NCBI GenBank assembly: GCA_937930265.1
Contig: CALGLI010000178.1
Span: 1-7,489 of the forward strand
From: an uncultured Veillonella sp.
GTDB lineage: Bacteria > Bacillota > Negativicutes > Veillonellales > Veillonellaceae
Direction: 5' to 3'
DNA: 7,489 bases
Of the stretch, positions 1 through 5,185 are shown one piece after another (the stretch's first letter is position 1; each line of letters opens with the position of its first letter). Position numbers and translations under genes: made by a program. The notes under the pieces were generated by a model. The model saw only the letters and a list, made by a program, of their open reading frames with translations. It had not been told where the DNA came from and ran no database searches.

Positions 1-441
1 TCCATAGGTTAAGTATTGTTCAATTGGCATGCGGCCCGCTTCAAATAAACGTACCTCTGCTCGTAATGCTAATAAGGCAGGAATAATATCCGAGAAACCA
101 AACTTCGCTGCTACCGATCCCCCCATGGTAGCCATACTGCGGAATTGAACCCCTAAAATATCTTTCACAGCTGTTGGGAGCACTCCTCTACAGAATGTTG
201 TAAATGGTTCATATACCTCTACATCCCGCTGTGTAGCCATAGCACCAATACGGTATTCCGTTTCGTCCTCCTCAATATAGCGGAGACCTAATTCAGACAA
301 GTCAATCACCATAGGCCATTTGCGATTTCCCAATCGTGTCCAGCAACCACCTGCTAAGATAGGTGCCATCTTTTGCTTCACCATGAGTGCATGCGCCTCT
401 TCTACTGTCTTAGGCTGTTGCACTTGCATAAACATAAGCAT
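1..441 (-). CDS. FAD-binding subunit of a xanthine dehydrogenase-type molybdenum hydroxylase (partial, N-terminal 147 aa)
   Basis: This is the N-terminal half of a FAD-binding-domain protein of the molybdopterin dehydrogenase (CoxM/XdhB) family. Such subunits pass electrons from the iron-sulfur clusters of a molybdenum hydroxylase to FAD and then to NAD or another acceptor. The frame is open from the ATG at 441 to the window edge. Family members are usually about 270-290 aa, so roughly half is missing. Two FAD-contact regions are visible: ILAGGCWTRLG (residues 28-38), where the family usually has a GGT loop, followed by a VIDLSEL strand (45-51), and a TMGGSVAAK stretch (105-113) matching the family's T-x-G-G-N/S turn. 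The start is set by AGGAGG (454-449), 7 nt upstream of ATG; a second ATG two codons in is too far from it. The gene lies just downstream of the selenium-gene terminator and has its own candidate promoter. It probably partners the large hydroxylase at the right end of the window, but that pairing is inferred. Confidence 0.87.
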   Translation of the reverse strand, partial: MLMFMQVQQPKTVEEAHALMVKQKMAPILAGGCWTRLGNRKWPMVIDLSELGLRYIEEDETEYRIGAMATQRDVEVYEPFTTFCRGVLPTAVKDILGVQFRSMATMGGSVAAKFGFSDIIPALLALRAEVRLFEAGRMPIEQYLTYG

Positions 442-477
442 ACTTATACCTCCTAACTACAACACATCTATATTCTT

Positions 478-486
478 ATTGTATCA
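478..486 (-). promoter_or_regulatory. Candidate extended -10 promoter for the FAD-subunit gene
   Basis: Read on the minus strand, TGATACAAT lies here: an extended -10 (TG, one base, TACAAT) about 37 nt upstream of the start codon at 441. No good -35 hexamer lies 16-18 bp further upstream (GCCAAA at 17 bp). The promoter would therefore be weak, or helped by an activator. The call rests on motif shape only. Confidence 0.4.
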
Positions 487-513
487 CGTATATGACGATT
501 TTGGCATATGAAT

Positions 514-529
514 TATCTTAGATACTAAG
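514..529. promoter_or_regulatory. Possible operator: inverted repeat upstream of the FAD-subunit promoter
   Basis: CTTAG-ATA-CTAAG at 517-529 is a perfect 5-bp inverted repeat with a 3-nt centre. It is centred about 50 nt upstream of the presumed transcription start of the FAD-subunit gene. The overlapping stretch TATCTTAGATACTAA (514-528) recurs, minus the central GA, in the promoter region of the cysteine desulfurase-like gene at 2293-2305. A shared regulator is inferred, and short AT-rich matches can occur by chance. Confidence 0.25.
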
Positions 530-580
530 CATCTATATATGCATAATCCATATACATCATATGCTACTCATAGTCATTAT

Positions 581-658
581 TATAAAAATAGGCATACACA
601 AACTACTTCGAACTACAATGAATCTATTATTGTCCGAGACTAAGTTTATGTATGCCTA
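581..658 (-). terminator. Rho-independent-type terminator of the yedE-yedF-DUF3343 operon, with a long branched loop
   Basis: Arms 643-658 and 589-604 (the latter TAGGCATACACAAACT on the plus strand) form a 16-pair stem. On the minus strand every position pairs, one of them as G-U; the same position is an A-C mismatch on the plus strand, so the minus-strand RNA is the better-folded one. The stem is followed on the minus strand by TTTTTATA (588-581), a U-tract placed as expected for intrinsic termination 37 nt after the DUF3343 stop codon. The 38-nt loop is unusually long and holds a second short stem (615-619 with 629-633). Confidence 0.65.
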
Positions 659-694
659 ATATCAATTTTATATGAGATATAGATTGCAAGTCTT

Positions 695-943
695 TCAATT
701 ACTTTTATAGATTTCTCTATATCCTTCTGTTTGTTTCTCTACAACCTGCTCTATATCTTCTAAAATATCTTCAGGAATGTCCTCAACAATGCATCGATCC
801 ACTTGGAAAATTGCGCATGTACCACATGATGAACTAAGCCAACGTGGAACAGGCTGTAAGTGTACCGTAATCGCTGCTTGCTTACAAAACTGTTCAAATT
901 GGATAGCTCCAAAGTGAGAATAAAACGTTGCTACATATTCCAT
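695..943 (-). CDS. DUF3343 family protein, putative selenium/sulfur carrier
   Basis: A small (82 aa) soluble protein of the DUF3343 (putative Se/S carrier-like) family, which often lies beside yedE, yedF and selenium-dependent molybdenum hydroxylases. The family's biochemical role is unproven; carrying persulfide or perselenide sulfur/selenium on cysteine is the usual proposal. It opens with MEYVATFYSHFGAIQFE, a typical family start, and has the conserved central proline-then-cysteine stretch PVPRWLSSSCGTC (residues 31-43). Its cysteines are C20, C40, C43 and C51, with C40/C43 forming a CxxC pair. The C-terminus is acidic. ATG at 943 is chosen because it matches the family start and lies one base after the upstream TAA, suggesting translational coupling; there is no strong ribosome site of its own. 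A TTG at 994, preceded by AAGGA, could add 17 residues but would overlap yedF by about 50 nt. It is the last gene of the operon. Confidence 0.8.
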   Translation of the reverse strand: MEYVATFYSHFGAIQFEQFCKQAAITVHLQPVPRWLSSSCGTCAIFQVDRCIVEDIPEDILEDIEQVVEKQTEGYREIYKSN

Positions 944-944
944 A

Positions 945-1145
945 TTATTTTGTGATAGTGAGAATATACTCACCGTTCTCCTCTTTAGATACAATTGTAT
1001 ATCCTTGAGCCACTACAAATCGAGTAATATTTTCTACCGCTGGTTTAGAATCGGTTTGTACTGTATATTGACTTTCACCTGATTCCATTGCTTTTTGTAC
1101 CATAATAACGGGTTCTGGACAAGATAGTCCTCTTACATCAATCAT
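945..1145 (-). CDS. yedF: YedF-like sulfurtransferase, TusA domain only
   Basis: A 66-aa TusA/SirA-fold protein. The N-terminal motif DVRGLSCPEPVI (residues 3-14) has the diagnostic Cys-Pro-x-Pro box, with C9 as the likely persulfide- or selenide-carrying residue, and the rest fits the family's beta-alpha-beta-alpha layout. TusA relatives hand sulfur from cysteine desulfurases to acceptors. The version associated with selenium genes, YedF, is thought to do the same with selenium in the cytoplasm. YedF proteins are typically about 190-200 aa with a C-terminal DsrE-like domain; here the protein stops after the TusA domain and the next gene starts one base later. The start has a strong AGGAGG (1156-1151) 5 nt upstream. 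It lies 18 nt downstream of yedE and 1 nt upstream of the DUF3343 gene, so all three are probably co-translated. It could equally be named simply a TusA family protein; the selenium role comes from context. Confidence 0.85.
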   Translation of the reverse strand: MIDVRGLSCPEPVIMVQKAMESGESQYTVQTDSKPAVENITRFVVAQGYTIVSKEENGEYILTITK

Positions 1146-1163
1146 ACTTACCTCCTATGTCTT

Positions 1164-2216
1164 CTATTTACGCAGATTTTTAACAGCAATGACTAAAGCA
1201 ATTACAAAGCCTACACCTACTGCAATTTGGCCCGCTACAGGAACACCTGTACCTGAAGCTGCCAAACCAAAATTGTGTGCGAATGCTGCACCTGCTGCTA
1301 AACCTACTACTGTAATCATGGAATCGGAATTACCCTCACCAGATAAGATTAATTGACGTAATGGACAACCACCCATTAATGTACAGCATAGACCTGCTAG
1401 CGCCATACCTAAGAAGTTCCATAATCCATCAGTATGAGCAATCGGTTGTTTCACAAACCCAGGGTGGAAATTACCAAATGTAATGTTTACTAGGAACGCT
1501 GCTACAAGAATAGCAATAAAACCAAGAATTAATTTCGTTTCTTTAAATAGAATGATATCACGGATACCACCTACCATACAAAGACGGCTATACTGTGCTA
1601 AGCCACCTACTACTAAGCCAGCTGCTAAAGAAATCCACAATGGAGCATGAATGGCACCTGGTCCCTTTTCAGTAAAGAAAATGAACGCTGGTGCTGCCAC
1701 CACAAGACCTAATAGAATCACTTGTGCCACAGGCATAATATAGGAATCCATTTTAGATACAATATAAGTTCTGCCCAAGGAATAACCGCGTTTTAAGAAC
1801 ACCGTACCCACTACAATACCACCAGTGAATCCTAATAGACCCATAATCGCATTCCAGTCACCACCAGCTAAACGCAAGATCATACGGAATGGGCAACCTA
1901 AAAAGATTAAACAACCAATCATCGTAAAGAATCCCAATGTAAATCGTGTTGCTGGCGCAGAACCACCTTTAGCTGATCGTTCACCACGGAACCAAGATAA
2001 TAGAAAGGCGCCCAATACTAAGCCAATAATTTCTGGACGAATGTATTGTACTGGTGCTGCTCGATGTAGACCCAATCCCCCTACAGAATCACGAATAAAA
2101 CAAGCAATACAAAAACCCATATTTTGTGGATTTCCTGCTAGTACTAACAAACCAGCAATAGCGCCAATAATTAATCCAGCAATAATAATTCTTTGCTTTT
2201 CACTTACTACACTCAT
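1164..2216 (-). CDS. yedE: YedE family putative selenium transporter
   Basis: A 350-aa integral membrane protein of the YeeE/YedE (sulf_transp) family, selenium-associated YedE branch. It is predicted to move a selenium compound across the cytoplasmic membrane, though transport has been inferred mainly from gene neighbourhood. Some nine or more hydrophobic segments span the whole length. Conserved cysteine motifs are visible: GFCIACFIRD (34-43, a CxxC pair at C36/C39), GCPFR (107-111), YSRLC (209-213) and GGCPLR (282-287). The paired GCPxR motifs mark the two-fold internal repeat of the family. The start is ATG at 2216, with AGGAGAGG (2228-2221) 4 nt upstream. An in-frame TTG at 2237 would put that ribosome site inside the coding region and is rejected. 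It is the first gene of the yedE-yedF-DUF3343 operon, divergent from the cysteine desulfurase-like gene. I could not pick a convincing promoter for it in the 121-nt divergent gap. Confidence 0.88.
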   Translation of the reverse strand: MSVVSEKQRIIIAGLIIGAIAGLLVLAGNPQNMGFCIACFIRDSVGGLGLHRAAPVQYIRPEIIGLVLGAFLLSWFRGERSAKGGSAPATRFTLGFFTMIGCLIFLGCPFRMILRLAGGDWNAIMGLLGFTGGIVVGTVFLKRGYSLGRTYIVSKMDSYIMPVAQVILLGLVVAAPAFIFFTEKGPGAIHAPLWISLAAGLVVGGLAQYSRLCMVGGIRDIILFKETKLILGFIAILVAAFLVNITFGNFHPGFVKQPIAHTDGLWNFLGMALAGLCCTLMGGCPLRQLILSGEGNSDSMITVVGLAAGAAFAHNFGLAASGTGVPVAGQIAVGVGFVIALVIAVKNLRK

Positions 2217-2274
2217 AGTACCTCTCCTACTAAACAATACTCTAATGTCCTAGTCCACATCAACTTCCTCTAAA

Positions 2275-2303
2275 TTGCTATTTTGTACTAAGTATCTTAT
2301 ACT
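2275..2303 (+). promoter_or_regulatory. Sigma-A-type promoter of the cysteine desulfurase-like gene
   Basis: TTGCTA (2275-2280) and TATACT (2298-2303) are separated by exactly 17 bp, a near-consensus housekeeping promoter. The predicted transcript would start near 2310, giving a leader of about 28 nt before the ATG at 2338. A ribosome site AAGGAG (2324-2329) lies 8 nt before that ATG. Confidence 0.6.
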
Positions 2304-2305
2304 AA
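2291..2305. promoter_or_regulatory. Possible operator overlapping the -10 of the divergent promoter region
   Basis: AGTAT-CTT-ATACT (2291-2303) is a perfect 5-bp inverted repeat with a 3-nt centre, lying over the -10 hexamer of the plus-strand promoter and inside the gap shared with divergent yedE. The overlapping TATCTTATACTAA (2293-2305) closely matches the site at 514-528, differing only by a 2-nt gap. A protein bound here could block the plus-strand gene or control yedE. This is inference from sequence symmetry. Confidence 0.25.
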
Positions 2306-2337
2306 AAGTAATATACATGTAATAAGGAGTTATAACT

Positions 2338-3498
2338 ATGAAATCTATTTATGCAGATAACAGCAGTACCTCTTTTCCTAAAGCGCCCACTGTGGCGCAA
2401 GCTATGTATGATTACATTTCCAATAACGGAGCCTCCGTACATCGTTCTTCCAACGAAGATGCGTACCAAGTGGAACGCATTCTGTTAGAAACACGTCAAC
2501 AGTTACAACAACTATTGGGAGGCCATAGTCCAAAATATGTCATTTTTACACCGAATGTGACAACTAGTTTAAATATGGTTTTACAAGGTCTTTTCCGTTC
2601 TGGCGACCACCTCCTCATCTCTAGCTTAGAGCACAACGCTGTCATGCGTCCACTCCATCAATTATCTATGAAAGGTGTATCGTACTCCACCATTCCAAGC
2701 ACACCTCAAGGTGAAATGATTACCTCTACCTTAGAATCACTTCTCTTGCCTACCACAAAGGCTGTTCTCGTGACTCATGTCTCTAATGTATGTGGCACCA
2801 TTCAACCTATTGCCGAAATTGGTGCATTCTGTAAAGAACACAATCTATTGTGTATCGTAGATGCTGCACAATCTGCCGGCATCTTACCTATCCATATGAA
2901 AGAGATGCATATTGATGTCCTTTGCTTTACCGGTCATAAAGGATTATTAGGTCCCCAAGGGATTGGTGGCTTTCTCCTCACTAAGGAAGTAGCTCATCAA
3001 ATACAGCCACTACTAAGTGGTGGCACTGGTAGTTTCTCTCATACCTTGGAGATACCCACTACCTTTCCCGATCGCTTTGAACCTGGAACGCCTAATATCC
3101 CTGGCATCATCGGTCTTCATGCTAGTTTGTCCTATCTTAATTCCGTAGATATTCGCACCATCTATAAACACGAAATGGCGTTAACCAGACAATTCATCTC
3201 TGGCCTACAACAATTACCAAGCTACACTATCCATGGTATCCCTAATGATACTAATCGGACTGCCGTCATTTCTCTTTCTACCACCAAATGTGATCCTGCC
3301 GAGTTATCTCATATTCTTGAAAGAGACTACCACATCATAACAAGAGTCGGATTGCACTGCGCTCCTACAGCTCATCGTGTATTAGGAACTTATCCAACAG
3401 GAACCGTTCGCTTTTCCTTTGGCTACCACAACACATCTGATGAGGTAGATTTCATATTAAATAGCTTGGAGCTATTACAGAACAATCAACTCTTATAA
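2338..3498 (+). CDS. Class V aminotransferase, cysteine desulfurase / selenocysteine lyase-like
   Basis: A 386-aa, full-length PLP-dependent enzyme of the cysteine desulfurase family, of the branch found next to selenium-dependent molybdenum hydroxylases. The likely reaction is removal of sulfur from cysteine, or selenium from selenocysteine, as an enzyme-bound persulfide or perselenide, here presumably feeding the TusA-like and DUF3343 carriers. Visible landmarks, by residue: N-terminal YADNSST (5-11); SSLEHNAV (95-102) with H99 expected to stack on the PLP ring; VDAAQSAG (174-181) with D175 and Q178 contacting PLP; FTGHKGLLGPQG (197-208) with K201 as the Schiff-base lysine; and RVGLHCAPTAHRVLGT (336-351) with C341 as the likely sulfur-accepting cysteine. 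The start has AAGGAG 8 nt upstream and a good promoter. It is the only plus-strand gene, divergent from yedE and convergent with the permease. The substrate choice between cysteine and selenocysteine cannot be read from the sequence. Confidence 0.88.
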   Translation: MKSIYADNSSTSFPKAPTVAQAMYDYISNNGASVHRSSNEDAYQVERILLETRQQLQQLLGGHSPKYVIFTPNVTTSLNMVLQGLFRSGDHLLISSLEHNAVMRPLHQLSMKGVSYSTIPSTPQGEMITSTLESLLLPTTKAVLVTHVSNVCGTIQPIAEIGAFCKEHNLLCIVDAAQSAGILPIHMKEMHIDVLCFTGHKGLLGPQGIGGFLLTKEVAHQIQPLLSGGTGSFSHTLEIPTTFPDRFEPGTPNIPGIIGLHASLSYLNSVDIRTIYKHEMALTRQFISGLQQLPSYTIHGIPNDTNRTAVISLSTTKCDPAELSHILERDYHIITRVGLHCAPTAHRVLGTYPTGTVRFSFGYHNTSDEVDFILNSLELLQNNQLL

Positions 3499-3510
3499 CT
3501 AGAATATCAC

Positions 3511-3567
3511 ATATAAAAAAACAAAGTAAGCACCAATTATACATATAATTGGTGCTTACCTATTTTC
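3511..3567. terminator. Bidirectional hairpin terminator between convergent genes
   Basis: GTAAGCACCAATTAT (3526-3540), loop ACAT, and ATAATTGGTGCTTAC (3545-3559) form a perfect 15-bp stem. Read on the minus strand it is followed by TTTGTTTTTTTATAT, a strong U-tract suited to ending the permease transcript. Read on the plus strand it is followed by CTATTTTC, a weaker tract that could end the cysteine desulfurase-like transcript, whose stop codon is about 27 nt upstream. Confidence 0.85.
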
Positions 3568-3594
3568 GTGCCACTTTCTGTATAAAGAAAGCAC
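3568..3594. repeat. Secondary imperfect hairpin in the convergent gap
   Basis: GTGC and TTTCT on one side pair with AGAAA and GCAC on the other, with a 3-nt bulge and a loop near GTATA. It lies just after the main terminator on the plus strand, so it may back up termination of the plus-strand gene. No clear U-tract follows it on either strand, so a terminator call is not supported on its own. Confidence 0.35.
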
Positions 3595-3634
3595 TTATAT
3601 ATGTAACCTAACTCTAACCATATATACCATGTTT

Positions 3635-5035
3635 TTAAATAGATTGTTTTCTACGAATTTTACGTTCTGCTTTCCATTTATCCAAACGAGCAATCGCTTT
3701 TTCACGGCGTGTTGTTTGTGCCACATGAGTTTCATTGCCATAGCCATTTAACAATACATTAAGAAGTACTGCCATTAAGCTACCGAATGTAATACCACTA
3801 TGAAGAACAATTTTCAACCATTCTGGGAAGTTGTTATAGAAACTTGGTACTGTTAAAGGAATCATACTAACACCTACACTGATTGCAACAATCATAAGAT
3901 TATAAGTACCATCAAATTCTACCTTAGATAAAGATCTAACACCACTAGCGATAATCATACCAAACATAGCTACCCCAGCACCGCCTAACACAGGGTTAGG
4001 AATACTTGCTACTACTGCCGCCATTTTAGGGAATAATCCTAATAATACTAAGATAACACCAGATGCTGCTACTACGAAACGACTTTTTACATTAGTTACG
4101 GCTACTAGACCCACATTTTGCGCGAAAGCTGTATATGGGAAACTATTCAACAGACCACCTAACATAGTAGATAGACCATCTGCACGTAAGCAAGCAGCTA
4201 ATTCTTTCTTACCTATTGGTTTATCAACAATTTCTCCAATGGCGATACAATCACCAGTAGTTTCAGTCATAACAACTAACATAACAATAACCATGGAAAT
4301 AATAGATGAAATTTCAAAGGTTGGCATGCCAAATGCTAATGGTGTTACAATACCAATCCAGTCCGCCTCACCTACTGCACTTAAATCACATTTGCCAAAG
4401 ATATATGCAACTATCGTGCCAAGAACAAGACCTACTAAGACAGCGATGTTACTTAAAAACCCTTTTGCAAAGCGATATACTAAAACAACAATTGCTAATG
4501 TAATACTGGCTAACATCAAGTTTATAGGACTGGCAAAATCTGGTGATGCTGGATTGCCTCCGCCAACCCAACGAATGGATACTGGCATTAGTGTAATACC
4601 AATAATTGTAATAATAGTACCTGTTACTACTGGTGGAAAAAATCGGATTAAACGACTAAATAAATGGGAAATTAAGAATGTTACCAGCCCAGCTACTATA
4701 ATTGCTCCATAGATAGCTGTCATTCCGTGTTCTTGACCAATCAAAATCATAGGAGACACCGATGCAAAAGTTACCCCTTGAATCAATGGAATCCTAGCTC
4801 CTACTTTCCAAAAGCCTAAAGTTTGAATTAAAGTTGCTATACCACAAGTAAATAAATCTGCATTAATTAATTGAATCAGTTGTGAATCTGATAAACCCAT
4901 AGCTTGTGCTATGATAATTGGTACTGCTACGGCGCCTGCATACATAGCCAATACATGTTGTAAGCCGTAGGCAAACAATTTAGGAATGGGTAACATTCCA
5001 TCTACATGATTAACTCCCTGAATTTGATGTGCCAT
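3635..5035 (-). CDS. NCS2 family nucleobase:cation symporter, probable xanthine/uric acid permease
   Basis: A 466-aa membrane transporter of the nucleobase-ascorbate (NCS2) family, expected to take up a purine such as xanthine or urate with protons or another cation. Visible family landmarks, by residue: GLQH in the first membrane segment (24-27, with the conserved histidine H27); the PPVVTGTIITIIGITLMP segment (134-151); TETTGD (257-262), whose E258 aligns with the substrate-binding glutamate of characterised members; and the signature QNVGLVAVTNVKSRFV (306-321). About 14 hydrophobic segments are expected and the length is normal. The C-terminus is a hydrophilic, lysine/arginine-rich tail from about residue 434. 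ATG at 5035 is chosen because GAGGTG (5047-5042) lies 6 nt upstream; a GTG three codons earlier overlaps that ribosome site. The downstream position on the same strand as the hydroxylase suggests substrate import for it. Uracil transport cannot be excluded from motifs alone, but context favours an oxidisable purine. Confidence 0.88.
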   Translation of the reverse strand: MAHQIQGVNHVDGMLPIPKLFAYGLQHVLAMYAGAVAVPIIIAQAMGLSDSQLIQLINADLFTCGIATLIQTLGFWKVGARIPLIQGVTFASVSPMILIGQEHGMTAIYGAIIVAGLVTFLISHLFSRLIRFFPPVVTGTIITIIGITLMPVSIRWVGGGNPASPDFASPINLMLASITLAIVVLVYRFAKGFLSNIAVLVGLVLGTIVAYIFGKCDLSAVGEADWIGIVTPLAFGMPTFEISSIISMVIVMLVVMTETTGDCIAIGEIVDKPIGKKELAACLRADGLSTMLGGLLNSFPYTAFAQNVGLVAVTNVKSRFVVAASGVILVLLGLFPKMAAVVASIPNPVLGGAGVAMFGMIIASGVRSLSKVEFDGTYNLMIVAISVGVSMIPLTVPSFYNNFPEWLKIVLHSGITFGSLMAVLLNVLLNGYGNETHVAQTTRREKAIARLDKWKAERKIRRKQSI

Positions 5036-5185
5036 ATGAATCACCTCATATTACTTAATAGAATATACTAGTCTCATACTTTATCATGTTTTGAATTTTC
5101 CACATCATCAGATGGAGTAGCAAACACTCCCGTACTCGCTACAACATCAAACTTCATAGACTTAGCACACTCTCTCCCCTACTGA
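5036..5185 (-). other. 150-nt leader between the hydroxylase and permease genes, holding a 27-codon ORF
   Basis: This gap has no terminator with a U-tract, so read-through from the hydroxylase into the permease is plausible. On the minus strand it contains a short open frame from ATG at 5157 to TGA at 5074 (27 aa, beginning MKFDVVASTGVF). No Shine-Dalgarno lies at a normal distance: the purine-rich AGGGGAGAGAG is about 15 nt or more upstream. I do not recognise the peptide. A small hairpin (GGAGT 5114-5118 with ACTCC 5126-5130) and an overlapping alternative pairing (GTAGC with GCTAC on the minus strand) fall inside it. I found no purine riboswitch core. A coding role is possible but weakly supported. 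Confidence 0.2.

Noticed and set aside
320..511. Plus-strand 63-codon frame over the start of the FAD-subunit gene
   Set aside because: It is antisense to a recognisable FAD-binding domain and runs on into AT-rich intergenic DNA, with no family resemblance.
944..994. TTG start extending the DUF3343 protein by 17 residues
   Set aside because: The extra residues do not look like the family N-terminus and overlap yedF; it remains a minor possibility because AAGGA precedes it.
2217..2237. TTG start extending YedE by 7 residues
   Set aside because: The extension would contain the AGGAGAGG ribosome site that correctly positions the ATG at 2216.
1825..2253. Plus-strand open frame opposite yedE
   Set aside because: It is antisense to a strongly supported membrane protein, has a proline/isoleucine/asparagine-rich low-complexity composition and no ribosome site. 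Similar antisense frames opposite the permease and the hydroxylase were rejected for the same reason.
2234..2263. TTGATG / TATTGT promoter for yedE on the minus strand
   Set aside because: The spacing is 18 bp, but the predicted transcript would begin inside the yedE ribosome site, so it is not a convincing promoter.
5036..5044. GTG start extending the permease by 3 residues
   Set aside because: It overlaps the GAGGTG ribosome site that fits the ATG at 5035.
5036..5185. Purine riboswitch upstream of the permease
   Set aside because: I looked for the conserved core and paired loops of the purine riboswitch and saw neither; only short, weak hairpins are present.
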